Shown here: piece by piece, positions 49,374-59,017 of the stretch
How positions within the stretch are numbered: the first letter of the stretch is position 1
Layout: every line of letters starts with the position of its first letter
From: Dryocola sp. LX212
GTDB lineage: Bacteria > Pseudomonadota > Gammaproteobacteria > Enterobacterales > Enterobacteriaceae
Assembly: GCA_041504365.1 (NCBI GenBank)
Contig: CP167917.1
Span: 744,001-808,000, forward strand
Reading direction: 5' to 3'
DNA: 64,000 nt
The notes under the pieces: model-generated
Databases searched by the model: none
The model's input: the letters and a program-made list of their open reading frames with translations, nothing else
What the model was told of the DNA's origin: nothing
Translations under genes and position numbers: made by a program

Positions 49374-50767
49374 GCGGTACCACCACTGCGTGGCGCTCGT
49401 TTACGAGGACGGCGGTGGCGACGGCGTGCTGCCGGTTCGTCACCCAGATCGTCGAGCATGCCTTTCTGCAGCGGCGGCGCGGCAACCTGGAACTCGCCCC
49501 ACCATTTGGTCAGACGCAGCAGTTCCTGATTATTTTCCACTTCGGCGCGCAGGGCCAGCAGATCGTAGGCGGCCCGGAATTTTGGATGCTCCATTAATTT
49601 CCAGGCGCGCTTGCCCTGGCGGCGGGAGAGGCGCAGCTGAAGCGTCCAGATATCGCGCACCAGGGTAGTAATACGTTTTGGAATCGCCAGCGCACGGCAG
49701 GCTTCATCCAGCACTTCGTTCATTGCCAGGGCGAAGGCGTCCATATAGGCAAGGCCGCTTTCCTGGGTGAGCTTCTGGGCCATCTCCAGCTGCGGATACC
49801 AGAACATGGCGGAGAAGAGGAACGCCGGATTCACGCGCATATCGTTCTGGATACGGTTGTCGGTATTCTTCAGCACTTGGGCAATCATCAGCTCCATCGG
49901 GCTGTCGCCCTGCTCGGTAAAGCAGCGGGTGATGCTCGGGAACAGCGGCTGGAACAGCTGGTATTCACGCAGCAGTTCGTAGGTCGGATAGCCGTGGCCT
50001 GCCTGCAGCAATTTGAGAGACTCTTCAAACAGGCGGGCAGGAGGAACGTCGTTAATCAACGTTGCCAGGCGCGGAATAGGTTCACCGGTTTCAGGGCTGA
50101 TGGTCATGTTCAGCTTGGCGGCAAAGCGCACGGCGCGAAGCATACGTACCGGATCTTCACGGTAGCGCGTTTCCGGGTCGCCAATCAGGCGAATCACGCC
50201 GTTACGCAAGTCACGCAGACCGCCGACGTAATCACGGATTGCAAAATCCGCCACGCTGTAATAAAGGCTGTTGATGGTGAAGTCGCGGCGCTGGGCATCT
50301 TCTTCTATAGAGCCGAAGATGTTATCGCGCAGCAGCATGCCGTTCTGACCGGTTTGTGAGGTCTGGCGATCGGATTTTTGCTCTTCGTGATGGCCGCGGA
50401 AGGTGGCGACCTCAATGATTTCCGGCCCGAACATGACGTGAGCCAGGCGGAAGCGGCGGCCAACCAGACGGCAGTTACGGAACAGTTTACGGACCTGGTC
50501 CGGCGTGGCGCTGGTGGTGACGTCGAAATCTTTCGGTTTTTTGCCCAGCAGGAGGTCACGCACGCCGCCGCCAACAAGGTATGCCTCGTAGCCCGCTTTA
50601 TTCAAACGGTAGAGCACCTTCAGGGCGTTTTCACTGATATCTTTGCGGGAGATAGCATGCTGGTCACGCGGAATGACCGTGATTTGCGGGAGATCTTCGT
50701 TCTCCTCAGCCACGACATCATCGCGGTTAAGCACCTTGCGGCAAAAATTAGCGACTCGGGTAAAAAT
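49370..50767 (-). CDS. pcnB: Poly(A) polymerase I, AUU start codon
   Basis: PcnB adds poly(A) tails that mark RNA for decay and sets ColE1-type plasmid copy number through RNA I. The 465-residue product has the nucleotidyltransferase signature [22 protein letters not shown] (catalytic DFDV near residue 80), [12 protein letters not shown], and a basic C-terminus [13 protein letters not shown]. The chosen start is ATT at 50767, three bases after GAGGTGG. It gives [12 protein letters not shown] with exactly the E. coli length, and E. coli pcnB is known to use AUU. An in-frame TTG seven codons upstream lacks a good ribosome-binding site. Confidence 0.93.
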   Translation of the reverse strand: MFTRVANFCRKVLNRDDVVAEENEDLPQITVIPRDQHAISRKDISENALKVLYRLNKAGYEAYLVGGGVRDLLLGKKPKDFDVTTSATPDQVRKLFRNCRLVGRRFRLAHVMFGPEIIEVATFRGHHEEQKSDRQTSQTGQNGMLLRDNIFGSIEEDAQRRDFTINSLYYSVADFAIRDYVGGLRDLRNGVIRLIGDPETRYREDPVRMLRAVRFAAKLNMTISPETGEPIPRLATLINDVPPARLFEESLKLLQAGHGYPTYELLREYQLFQPLFPSITRCFTEQGDSPMELMIAQVLKNTDNRIQNDMRVNPAFLFSAMFWYPQLEMAQKLTQESGLAYMDAFALAMNEVLDEACRALAIPKRITTLVRDIWTLQLRLSRRQGKRAWKLMEHPKFRAAYDLLALRAEVENNQELLRLTKWWGEFQVAAPPLQKGMLDDLGDEPAARRRHRRPRKRAPRSGGTA

Positions 50768-50824
50768 GGTCCACCTCGGCAGTGTCAATCATTAGGGACA
50801 AAAAAAACAGCGGCTAATCATAGC

Positions 50825-51721
50825 TCAGTGCGGCGCATTTGAGAATGACGTATTCACGGCAGCTTTAAGTGGAATGTCACCCGGCGCCCAATTTTTTACC
50901 GCTTCGCTTAACAGGCTGTCCAGCGACAGATCCTGCCAGCGGGGGATAAGCGGCTGATTTAAGAATGCTAAGGCATTGATAAGTACAGGGCGTGGGTCGC
51001 CCTGCGGCAGCGCCGGAGCGTGGTTTTGCTTGGATAACTTATTGCCCTGCTCGTTGACTGCCAGCGGCAGATGCACGTACTGCGGCACCCGCCAGCCAAA
51101 CTGCTGGTACAGCGAAATCTGGCGTACGGTGGGCTCGATCAAATCCGCGCCGCGTACAATCTCCGTTACGCCCTGAAAGTTATCGTCCACCACTACGGCC
51201 AGATTATAGGCAAACAGGCCGTCGCGGCGGTGAATGATAAAGTCTTCCCGCGCAAGCTGTTCGTCCGCCAGCAGCGTGCCGCGTAGTTTATCTTCAAAAC
51301 TTAATACCGGATGCTGTTGCACCAGGCGCACGGCTGCGTTTTCCGGACCGTGATTGAGCGTCCGGCAATGGCCGTCGTAAAAGCCGCCAATTTGCTGAAT
51401 ACGGCTGCGGGAACAGGTGCAGAAATAGCTGAGATGCTGGTCGCGTAGCCAGGCCAGCGCTTCGCGATAGGCCTCATGGCGCCGGGACTGCCAGACAACG
51501 TCGCCATCCCACAGCAAACCATAATGTTCAAGCTGGCGCAGAATCGTATCGGCAGCCCCCGGCACTTCTCTGGGCGGATCGATATCTTCGATGCGCACCA
51601 GCCACCGGCCGTGGTTAGCCCGGGCCTGCAGATAGCTACCCAGGGCGGCAATCAGCGAGCCGAAATGAAGTTCACCGGAGGGTGAGGGGGCGAATCGCCC
51701 GATGTAATGGGGAGCTGTCAT
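50825..51721 (-). CDS. gluQ: Glutamyl-Q tRNA(Asp) synthetase GluQ
   Basis: GluQ is a truncated glutamyl-tRNA synthetase paralogue that attaches glutamate to the queuosine base of tRNA(Asp). The 298-residue protein lacks an anticodon-binding domain, as expected. It shows the HIGH-type motif [22 protein letters not shown], zinc ligands in YFCTCSRSR and YDGHC, and the KMSKS-type [10 protein letters not shown]. It is downstream of dksA, as in E. coli, with a hairpin in between. Confidence 0.97.
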   Translation of the reverse strand: MTAPHYIGRFAPSPSGELHFGSLIAALGSYLQARANHGRWLVRIEDIDPPREVPGAADTILRQLEHYGLLWDGDVVWQSRRHEAYREALAWLRDQHLSYFCTCSRSRIQQIGGFYDGHCRTLNHGPENAAVRLVQQHPVLSFEDKLRGTLLADEQLAREDFIIHRRDGLFAYNLAVVVDDNFQGVTEIVRGADLIEPTVRQISLYQQFGWRVPQYVHLPLAVNEQGNKLSKQNHAPALPQGDPRPVLINALAFLNQPLIPRWQDLSLDSLLSEAVKNWAPGDIPLKAAVNTSFSNAPH

Positions 51722-51738
51722 GAGTCTACAAATAAGTA

Positions 51739-51761
51739 AGGCGGGAGAAACTCCCGCCTTT
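51739..51761 (-). terminator. Terminator between dksA and gluQ
   Basis: GGCGGGAG-AAA-CTCCCGCC is a strong stem with short T-tracts, 24 bases after the dksA stop on the minus strand. It should give partial or full termination before gluQ. Confidence 0.8.
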
Positions 51762-51784
51762 GAAAGTGGTGAAATCGCGTGCTG

Positions 51785-52240
51785 TTAGCCAGCCATCTGT
51801 TTTTCGCGAATTTCTGCCAAAGTTTTGCAGTCGATACACAAATCAGCTGTCGGACGCGCTTCAAGACGACGAATACCAATCTCAACGCCGCAGGATTCGC
51901 AGTAGCCGAAATCTTCGTCTTCTACTTTCTTGAGCGTCTTCTCGATCTTCTTGATCAGCTTACGTTCGCGATCGCGGTTGCGCAGCTCCAGGCTGAACTC
52001 CTCTTCCTGGGCGGCACGGTCGACCGGGTCCGGGAAGTTAGCAGCTTCATCCTGCATGTGCGTGACGGTGCGATCAACTTCGTCCATAAGTTGGTTACGC
52101 CAGGCTTCAAGAATACGCCTGAAGTGCGACAGCTGGGCTTCGTTCATGTATTCTTCGCCCGCTTTCTCCTGGTAAGGTTCCACCCCAGCGATGGCGAGGA
52201 TACTCAGGGACGATGTTTTACGCTTTTGCCCTTCTTGCAT
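51785..52240 (-). CDS. dksA: RNA polymerase-binding factor DksA
   Basis: DksA enters the RNA polymerase secondary channel and works with ppGpp to reprogramme transcription. The 151-residue product has the coiled coil with the tip motif PDPVDRA (the two aspartates Asp71 and Asp74), and a zinc finger with YCESCG and LCIDCK. The ATG at 52240 follows AAGGAG and gives the E. coli length; a frame start six codons upstream is not conserved. The 193-base region 52241-52433 upstream is A+T-rich, with a TATAAT at about 52330 on the minus strand. Confidence 0.98.
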   Translation of the reverse strand: MQEGQKRKTSSLSILAIAGVEPYQEKAGEEYMNEAQLSHFRRILEAWRNQLMDEVDRTVTHMQDEAANFPDPVDRAAQEEEFSLELRNRDRERKLIKKIEKTLKKVEDEDFGYCESCGVEIGIRRLEARPTADLCIDCKTLAEIREKQMAG

Positions 52241-52433
52241 GTTGCTTCTCCTTAACACGCACTATCGGTCCCCTGTTGGGGGAAAATCAGGTCGCTATAA
52301 ATAGCAGATGCTTTTCAGGATGGCAATTATATAAATTTCGCTATTGACAACCCTGTGAGGAAAAGCGTATTTACGCGAGCGACCAGAACACAAAACATAC
52401 AAAAAGCGTTAACCGTTCTTTGTAAGTGAGATG

Positions 52434-53138
52434 TTATAAACAGACAGGTAACGGCGAGGTTAGCGTCAGCCCTCTGGCAGAAAGTTCTGCCCGAAAGGCC
52501 AATATTTCTACCCCGCATTCCTGCGCCTCGCACAATAATTGCGCATATTTTGCGTCGATGTGGCGTGCCGGAGAGACACGAGTGATGGCGGAGTGTAACA
52601 CTGCAAACAGCAGCACTGCGCGCTCTCCATGCCTGACCACGCTCATCAATTCCCGGAGATGTTTCTGCCCGCGAAGGCTCACAGCATCAGGGAAAAAGCC
52701 ACTTCCCTGTTCGGATAACGTGACCGATTTCACTTCAATATAGCAGTTAACTTTGTTATCCGCCTGTAACATAAAATCGATCCGGCTGCGCTCTGCGCCG
52801 TACTTCACTTCGCTGTAGATTTTTGTGTAACCGCTTAATTCTGAAAAATGATTTCCGACCAGCGCTTCCTTCACCACGTTATTGGCCTGCAGCGTATTCA
52901 CGCAGATAAAATCGCCGTTTTGCGTTTCGGTAATCTCCCAGGTATGGGCATATTTACGCTTCGGATTGGCCGAGGTGGAATACCAGACGGTATCACCAGG
53001 CGTGGCGCAGCCGGTCATAGCGCCGGTATTGGGACAGTGTAAGGTCAGTAATTCGCCCTGTGGCGTGACCACATCCGCCAGAAAGCGCTTATAGCGTTGA
53101 ATTAAAGTGGCTGACTGCAGCGCCGGGGAAAACTCCAT
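52434..53138 (-). CDS. sfsA: Sugar fermentation stimulation protein SfsA
   Basis: SfsA is a conserved DNA-binding protein reported to stimulate maltose gene expression; its present role is unclear. The 234-residue product contains [35 protein letters not shown] and [10 protein letters not shown]. The acidic and lysine residues resemble a nuclease-like core. It begins directly after the thpR stop with no gap. Confidence 0.95.
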   Translation of the reverse strand: MEFSPALQSATLIQRYKRFLADVVTPQGELLTLHCPNTGAMTGCATPGDTVWYSTSANPKRKYAHTWEITETQNGDFICVNTLQANNVVKEALVGNHFSELSGYTKIYSEVKYGAERSRIDFMLQADNKVNCYIEVKSVTLSEQGSGFFPDAVSLRGQKHLRELMSVVRHGERAVLLFAVLHSAITRVSPARHIDAKYAQLLCEAQECGVEILAFRAELSARGLTLTSPLPVCL

Positions 53139-53678
53139 TTACTCTTCCTTATTATGTAAGGGCCAACGCTCCAGCGGCTGGTAACGGGTGCGGCCCTGGC
53201 TGAAAATTGACTCGTAAAGCGCAAACTCCTCAACTTTAAACTGCCAGCGGAAGTTGGGCTGCGGAATGGCGACGGCCTGGGTCACGTTGCGATAGAGCGT
53301 AACGTGAGGATGGTAAGGCTGCGGGCTTTGGTAGCAACCGTTACGCGCGGCCTGGGCGCGCAGCATATTGGCTAACTGGATAAGCCCCAGCGACGCATGG
53401 CGTGGGCCGAGCCAGACGACTTTTGAGCGAGCCCACAGCCCGGCATCGTCGAGCGTTAGCGTAAAGCCAGACTGCTGGATACGTCCCGCCAGCCGGCTTA
53501 GCGCACGCTGTTTTTCGGCGCTGACGTCACCCAAAAAGGCGAGCGTCAGGTGCAGATTCGCTGCCGCAACGGGGCGGCCCGCATCGCCAGGAAAGTTCTC
53601 AGCGCGCCAGCTGACGATCTGCTGTTGCACCCCGGCGGGCATGGCGAGGGCGAAGAACAGACGGCGAGTGTCGGCCAT
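53139..53678 (-). CDS. thpR: RNA 2',3'-cyclic phosphodiesterase ThpR (LigT)
   Basis: ThpR belongs to the 2H phosphoesterase family and opens 2',3'-cyclic phosphates; it was first described as a 2'-5' RNA ligase. The 179-residue product has both catalytic motifs, LHLTLAFLG near residue 43 and HPHVTLYRN near residue 130. I chose the ATG at 53678 (MADTRRLFFALAMP). The longer open frame extends into hrpB. It is divergent from hrpB by 73 bases and immediately precedes sfsA. Confidence 0.95.
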   Translation of the reverse strand: MADTRRLFFALAMPAGVQQQIVSWRAENFPGDAGRPVAAANLHLTLAFLGDVSAEKQRALSRLAGRIQQSGFTLTLDDAGLWARSKVVWLGPRHASLGLIQLANMLRAQAARNGCYQSPQPYHPHVTLYRNVTQAVAIPQPNFRWQFKVEEFALYESIFSQGRTRYQPLERWPLHNKEE

Positions 53679-53751
53679 GGGGGTCTCTCGGTTATGTGTG
53701 TACGGAATGCTACAATGCGCGATTACGTATGTTAACCCTTTGGAGCTGTTT

Positions 53752-56184
53752 GTGTCGTCATTACCTGTCGCCGCGGTCTTACCCGATGTTCTCAGCGCGC
53801 TGCAAGTCGCGCCGCAGGTGCTGCTCAACGCGCCTACCGGGGCAGGGAAATCCACCTGGCTCCCGCTGCAAATCCTCAAAGAGGGCCGGCTGAGCGGAAA
53901 AATTCTGCTGCTTGAACCGCGCCGCCTCGCTGCCCGCAACGTTGCCCAGCGCCTGGCGGAGCTTCTTGGCGAAAAGCCCGGCGAAACGGTCGGCTATCGG
54001 ATGCGGGCGGAAACCTGTATCGGACCTGATACAAAGCTCGAAGTGGTGACCGAAGGGATTTTGACCCGCCTGATCCAGCGCGATCCTGAACTCACCGGCA
54101 TCGCGCTGGTTATTCTCGATGAATTCCACGAGCGCAGCCTGCAGGCCGATCTGGCGCTCGCGCTTCTGCTGGACGTGCAGCAGGGGCTGCGTGAAGATTT
54201 GAAGCTGCTGATTATGTCGGCCACGCTGGATAACCAGCGCCTGCAAAAATGCCTGCCGGACGCGCCCGTCATCAGCTCCGAAGGCCGCGCGCATCCTGTC
54301 GAGCGGCGCTACAGTCCGCTGGCGACCCATCAACGTTTTGACGAAGCCGTCGCGGTCGCGGTGGCAAACCTGCTGCGTGAAGAGCCGGGTTCGCTGCTTC
54401 TGTTTTTGCCGGGCGTCGGGGAAATCCAGCGCGTGCAGGAGCAATTGCGGGAGCGCGTAGCCAGCGACGTTCAGCTTTGCCCCCTGTACGGTGCGCTGCC
54501 GCTAAGCGAACAGCGTAAAGCTATACTTCCAGCCGTGTCGGGCACGCGCAAGGTCGTGCTGGCAACCAACATTGCCGAGACGAGCCTGACGATTGAAGGT
54601 ATCCGCCTGGTGGTGGACAGCGGGCAGGAGCGTGTCGCCCGTTTTGACGTGCGAACCGGGCTGACCCGCCTGGTAACCCAGCGCATCAGCCAGGCCTCCA
54701 TGACCCAGCGCGCGGGCCGCGCCGGGCGTCTCGAACCGGGTATTTGCCTGCATCTCACCAGCGCGGAACAGGCCGAACGCGCCGCCGCGCAAAGCGAGCC
54801 GGAAATCCTGCAAAGCGATCTTTCCGGCCTGCTGCTTGAGCTTTTACAGTGGGGCTGTCAGCAGCCGGAGCAGCTTACCTGGCTGGATCTGCCGCCTGCG
54901 GCTAATCTGCATGCGGCACGGAAGCTTTTACGTCAGCTGAACGCGCTGGATGAGCAGGATCGCCTGACCCCGGCGGGCCAGAAAATGGCGCAGCTTGGCA
55001 ACGATCCCCGTTTAGCGGCAATGTTGATTGCCGCCAGAACACCCGATGAACAGGCCACCGCGGCCAGGCTGGCGGCAATTCTGGAAGAGCCGCCGCGCGG
55101 TCAGGACAGCGATTTACGCAACGCCTTCAGCCGCCGTCAGGATAACTGGCAGCAGCGCAGCGCCAGGCTTCTGAAGCGTCTGAACAGTCGTGGCGGTCAG
55201 GCGGATATCTCGCTGGCAGGGCCGCTGCTCGCCTGCGCCTTTGCCGACCGCATTGCCCGCAGACGTGGGCAGGAAGGTCGCTACCAGCTGGCGAACGGCA
55301 TGGGCGCAATGTTAAATCAGGATGATGCGCTCACCCGCTATGAATGGCTGTTAGCGCCGCTGCTTTTACAGGGCAGCCAGACGCCGGATGCGCGAATGCT
55401 TCAGGCTTTGCCGCTGGACATCGACGAGCTCATTGCCAGCGTGCCTGCGCTGCTCGGGCAAAGCGACTCCGTGGAGTGGGACGAAACGCAGGGCACGCTG
55501 AAGGCGTTTCGCCGCCAGCAGATTGGCCAGCTGGTGGTAAAAGTGCAGCCGCTGGCGAAACCGTCTGAAGAGGAGCTGCATCGGGCGATGCTCAACGGTA
55601 TTCGCGAGCGGGGGCTGAGCGTGCTGAACTGGACGCCGCAGGCGCAGCAGCTGCGTATTCGGCTGGCCTGCGCGGCAAAATGGCTGCCTGAGCAAGAATG
55701 GTCTGAAATGAGCGACGAGGCGCTGCTGCGTGATTTAGAGGACTGGCTGCTGCCGGAAATGAACGGCGTCCATTCCCTGCGCGCCCTGAAAAATATCGAT
55801 CTTACCAGGGCGATACAAAACTGGCTCGGCTGGTCACAGCGTCAACGTCTGGATACTGTGCTGCCAACTCATTACACTGTGCCGACCGGTAGCCAGATTA
55901 CCATTCGTTACGATGAGGACAATCCTCCCGCGCTGGCGGTACGAATGCAGGAAATGTTTGGCGAAGCGCAAACCCCGGTGATTGCCGAGGGGCGCGTACC
56001 GCTGGTGCTTGAGCTGCTCTCTCCCGCGCAGCGCCCGCTACAGGTCACGCGTGACTTGACCGCGTTCTGGAACGGGGCATACAGGGAGGTGCAAAAAGAG
56101 ATGAAAGGGCGCTATCCGAAGCATGTATGGCCGGACTCTCCGGCCGATGCGCTGCCGACAAGGCGTACCAAAAAGTACCAGTGA
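53752..56184 (+). CDS. hrpB: ATP-dependent helicase HrpB
   Basis: HrpB is a DEAH-type helicase of the HrpA/HrpB group; its substrate is not established. The 810-residue product has motif [12 protein letters not shown] near residue 25, [19 protein letters not shown] and [14 protein letters not shown], followed by the HA2 region and an HrpB-specific C-terminal domain ending PTRRTKKYQ. The GTG at 53752 is six bases after GGAG, giving [12 protein letters not shown]; the frame stays open upstream into thpR on the other strand. Confidence 0.95.
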   Translation: MSSLPVAAVLPDVLSALQVAPQVLLNAPTGAGKSTWLPLQILKEGRLSGKILLLEPRRLAARNVAQRLAELLGEKPGETVGYRMRAETCIGPDTKLEVVTEGILTRLIQRDPELTGIALVILDEFHERSLQADLALALLLDVQQGLREDLKLLIMSATLDNQRLQKCLPDAPVISSEGRAHPVERRYSPLATHQRFDEAVAVAVANLLREEPGSLLLFLPGVGEIQRVQEQLRERVASDVQLCPLYGALPLSEQRKAILPAVSGTRKVVLATNIAETSLTIEGIRLVVDSGQERVARFDVRTGLTRLVTQRISQASMTQRAGRAGRLEPGICLHLTSAEQAERAAAQSEPEILQSDLSGLLLELLQWGCQQPEQLTWLDLPPAANLHAARKLLRQLNALDEQDRLTPAGQKMAQLGNDPRLAAMLIAARTPDEQATAARLAAILEEPPRGQDSDLRNAFSRRQDNWQQRSARLLKRLNSRGGQADISLAGPLLACAFADRIARRRGQEGRYQLANGMGAMLNQDDALTRYEWLLAPLLLQGSQTPDARMLQALPLDIDELIASVPALLGQSDSVEWDETQGTLKAFRRQQIGQLVVKVQPLAKPSEEELHRAMLNGIRERGLSVLNWTPQAQQLRIRLACAAKWLPEQEWSEMSDEALLRDLEDWLLPEMNGVHSLRALKNIDLTRAIQNWLGWSQRQRLDTVLPTHYTVPTGSQITIRYDEDNPPALAVRMQEMFGEAQTPVIAEGRVPLVLELLSPAQRPLQVTRDLTAFWNGAYREVQKEMKGRYPKHVWPDSPADALPTRRTKKYQ

Positions 56185-56263
56185 CTTTGAGAGATTTCTT
56201 CTTCCGCAAGCCGTGGAAGAAAGGAGAATCAGGCCGTGCGCCTTATATTTGGTGGAGAAAGCA

Positions 56264-58807
56264 ATGGCGGGGAATGACCGCGAACCTATTGGACGCAAGG
56301 GGAAACCCTCTCGTCCCGCGAAAGAAAAAGTAAGCCGTCGTCGGGTCAGGGAAGAAGAGTATGACGATGATTACGAAGATGATTATGAAGACGAGGAACC
56401 GATGCCACCACGTAAAGGGAAGGGGGGCGGTAAAGGCCGTCCGCCACGGAAGAAACACCGCTGGCTATGGTTCCTGCTGAAGCTGTTCGTCGTCTTTGTG
56501 GTGCTGTTTGTGATCTACGGGGTCTATCTGGACCAGCAGATCCGCAGCCGCATCGACGGTAAAGTCTGGCAGCTCCCAGCGGCAGTCTATGGCCGCATGG
56601 TGAACCTTGAGCCGGACATGCCGTACAGCAAAAAAGAGATGGTGAACCTGCTGGAAGCCACGCAGTACCGCCAGGTCACGCGCATGACGCGGCCGGGTGA
56701 GTTTACCGTGCAGGCCAACAGCATCGAGATGATCCGTCGGCCGTTTGATTTCCCGGACAGCAAAGAAGGACAGATCCGCGCGCGCCTTGTCTTTGACGGC
56801 GACCGCCTCGAGTCGATCCAGAACATGGATAACAACCGCAGCTTCGGTTTCTTCCGTCTGGATCCGCGCCTGATCACCATGCTCTCTTCGCCAAACGGCG
56901 AACAGCGTCTGTTCGTGCCGCGTACGGGCTTCCCGGATCTGCTGGTGGATACGCTGATTGCCACCGAAGACCGCCACTTCTACGAGCACGACGGCATCAG
57001 CCTTTATTCTATTGGCCGTGCCATGCTGGCGAACCTGACGGCAGGCCGTACGGTGCAGGGGGCGAGCACCCTGACGCAGCAGCTGGTGAAGAACCTGTTC
57101 CTCTCCAGCAAAAGAACGTACTGGCGTAAGGCGAACGAAGCGTACATGGCGCTGATCATGGATGCCCGCTACGGCAAGGATCGTATTCTTGAGCTGTACC
57201 TGAACGAGGTCTACCTCGGCCAGAGCGGCGACAACGAAATTCGTGGTTTCCCGCTCGCGAGCCTCTACTACTTCGGCCGCCCGGTTGAGGAGCTGAGCCT
57301 CGATCAGCAGGCGCTGCTGGTGGGCATGGTGAAAGGGGCGTCGATCTATAACCCGTGGCGTAATCCGAAGCTGGCGCTTGAGCGTCGTAACCTGGTGCTG
57401 CGCCTGCTGCAGGAGCAGAAGGTTATCGATCAGGAGCTTTACGACATGCTGAGCGCGCGTCCTCTGGGCGTGCAGCCGCGCGGTGGGGTGATTTCACCGC
57501 AGCCAGCCTTTATGCAAATGGTGCGTAACGAACTGCAGGCGAAGCTGGGTGACAAAGTGAAAGATCTCTCCGGCGTGAAGATCTTCACCACCTTCGATTC
57601 GGTGTCTCAGGATGCGGCGGAAAAAGCAGTGAGCGAAGGCGTACCGGTATTGCGTGCCTCCCGTAAGCTGAAGGATCTGGAAGCGGCAATGGTTATCGTT
57701 GATCGCTATACCGGTGAAGTGCGCGCGATGGTCGGCGGGGCGGAAACGCAGTTTGCAGGCTTTAACCGTGCCATGCAGGCGCGCCGTTCAATCGGCTCGC
57801 TGGCGAAACCGGCGACCTATCTGACCGCCTTAAGCAAGCCGGATACCTATCGCCTGAACACCTGGATTGCGGATGCGCCAATCTCCCTGCGCCAGCCTAA
57901 CGGCCAGGTCTGGTCCCCGCAGAACGACGATAAACGTTTCAGCGGCCAGGTTATGCTGGTGGATGCGTTAGCGCGCTCCATGAACGTGCCAACGGTTAAC
58001 CTTGGCATGGCGATTGGCCTGCCGGCCATCACGGATACCTGGACTAAACTGGGCGTGCCGAAAGATCATCTGAACCCGGTACCGGCCATGATTCTGGGTG
58101 CGCTGAACCTGACGCCAATTCAGGTCGCACAGGCGTTTCAGACCATCGCCAGCGGCGGCAGCCGCGCAACGCTTTCCGCGCTGCGCTCGGTTATCGCCGA
58201 AGACGGCACGGTGCTGTATCAGAGCTTCCCGCAAGCAGAGCAGGCGGTGCCACCGCAGGCGGCTTACATGACGCTCTATACCATGCAGCAGGTTATGGCC
58301 CGTGGTACAGGGCGTGCGCTGGGCGGTAAATATCCGAAGCTTCACCTGGCCGGTAAAACGGGGACCACCAACAACAACGTGGATACCTGGTTTGCGGGCA
58401 TTGATGGCAAAGAAGTGACCATCACCTGGGTGGGGCGCGATAACAACCAGCCAACGAAGCTGTACGGCGCAAGCGGTGCGATGGCGCTTTACCAGCGCTA
58501 TCTCGCGGCGCAAACGCCGATCCCGCTGACGCTAACGCAGCCGGAAGATATTGTGGATATGGGTGTGGATGACGCGGGTAACTTCCAGTGCAGCGGCGGT
58601 CAGACGCGTACCCTGCCTGTCTGGACAACGAACCCGGATGCGCTTTGCCAGCAGAGCCTGCAACAGCAGCAGACGAACAACCCGTTCGACCAGTCTTCTG
58701 AGCAGCCTCAGCAGCAGCCACAACAGCAGCAACAGCAGCAGCCTCAGAAGCAGGAAGAGAGCGACGGCGTTGCCGGCTGGATCAAGGATATGTTTGGCAG
58801 TAAATAA
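56264..58807 (+). CDS. mrcB: Penicillin-binding protein 1B, MrcB
   Basis: MrcB is a bifunctional peptidoglycan glycosyltransferase and transpeptidase anchored in the inner membrane. The 847-residue product has a charged cytoplasmic tail with Asp/Glu/Tyr runs, one membrane helix near residues 68-90, a UB2H domain, the GT51 domain ([12 protein letters not shown] near residue 230, [14 protein letters not shown]), and the transpeptidase domain with [16 protein letters not shown] and GKTGTTNNN. The C-terminus is Gln-rich (repeated CAG/CAA codons near 58700-58750) and ends [11 protein letters not shown]. The ATG at 56264 follows GGAG; the Met at residue 47 matches the internal start of the short form in E. 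coli. Confidence 0.97.
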   Translation: MAGNDREPIGRKGKPSRPAKEKVSRRRVREEEYDDDYEDDYEDEEPMPPRKGKGGGKGRPPRKKHRWLWFLLKLFVVFVVLFVIYGVYLDQQIRSRIDGKVWQLPAAVYGRMVNLEPDMPYSKKEMVNLLEATQYRQVTRMTRPGEFTVQANSIEMIRRPFDFPDSKEGQIRARLVFDGDRLESIQNMDNNRSFGFFRLDPRLITMLSSPNGEQRLFVPRTGFPDLLVDTLIATEDRHFYEHDGISLYSIGRAMLANLTAGRTVQGASTLTQQLVKNLFLSSKRTYWRKANEAYMALIMDARYGKDRILELYLNEVYLGQSGDNEIRGFPLASLYYFGRPVEELSLDQQALLVGMVKGASIYNPWRNPKLALERRNLVLRLLQEQKVIDQELYDMLSARPLGVQPRGGVISPQPAFMQMVRNELQAKLGDKVKDLSGVKIFTTFDSVSQDAAEKAVSEGVPVLRASRKLKDLEAAMVIVDRYTGEVRAMVGGAETQFAGFNRAMQARRSIGSLAKPATYLTALSKPDTYRLNTWIADAPISLRQPNGQVWSPQNDDKRFSGQVMLVDALARSMNVPTVNLGMAIGLPAITDTWTKLGVPKDHLNPVPAMILGALNLTPIQVAQAFQTIASGGSRATLSALRSVIAEDGTVLYQSFPQAEQAVPPQAAYMTLYTMQQVMARGTGRALGGKYPKLHLAGKTGTTNNNVDTWFAGIDGKEVTITWVGRDNNQPTKLYGASGAMALYQRYLAAQTPIPLTLTQPEDIVDMGVDDAGNFQCSGGQTRTLPVWTTNPDALCQQSLQQQQTNNPFDQSSEQPQQQPQQQQQQQPQKQEESDGVAGWIKDMFGSK

Positions 58808-58827
58808 TCAGGCCTGATATGCCCGCA

Positions 58828-58860
58828 AAGCCCTCGTTTCCCACGGGGGCTTTTCTTTTT
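58828..58860 (+). terminator. Terminator after mrcB
   Basis: GCCCTCGT and ACGGGGGC pair (one G-U) and are followed by TTTTCTTTTTT, 20 bases after the mrcB stop. Confidence 0.88.
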
Positions 58861-58962
58861 TCTATCCCCGCACAATCCCTCTGGTTAATTATTATTCCCT
58901 CAGCCCCGTCAGGGTTGTGATCCGCTTGCTATGCGCTTTCCGTTTCGTCTATTATTCTGCGG

Positions 58963-58981
58963 CATAATAATAATTATCGTT
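58963..58981. promoter_or_regulatory. Fur box candidate before fhuA
   Basis: CATAATAATAATTATCGTT matches about 13 of the 19 positions of the Fur consensus GATAATGATAATCATTATC. It lies 36 bases before the fhuA start, where iron repression is expected. Confidence 0.75.
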
Positions 58982-59017
58982 TAGGTTATCATTCTTCACT
59001 TCATCAGAGATTATACA

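Noticed and set aside
58690-58760. CAG/CAA run as an unstable microsatellite
   Set aside because: It encodes the usual Gln-rich C-terminal tail of PBP1B with mixed codons, and E. coli has the same feature.
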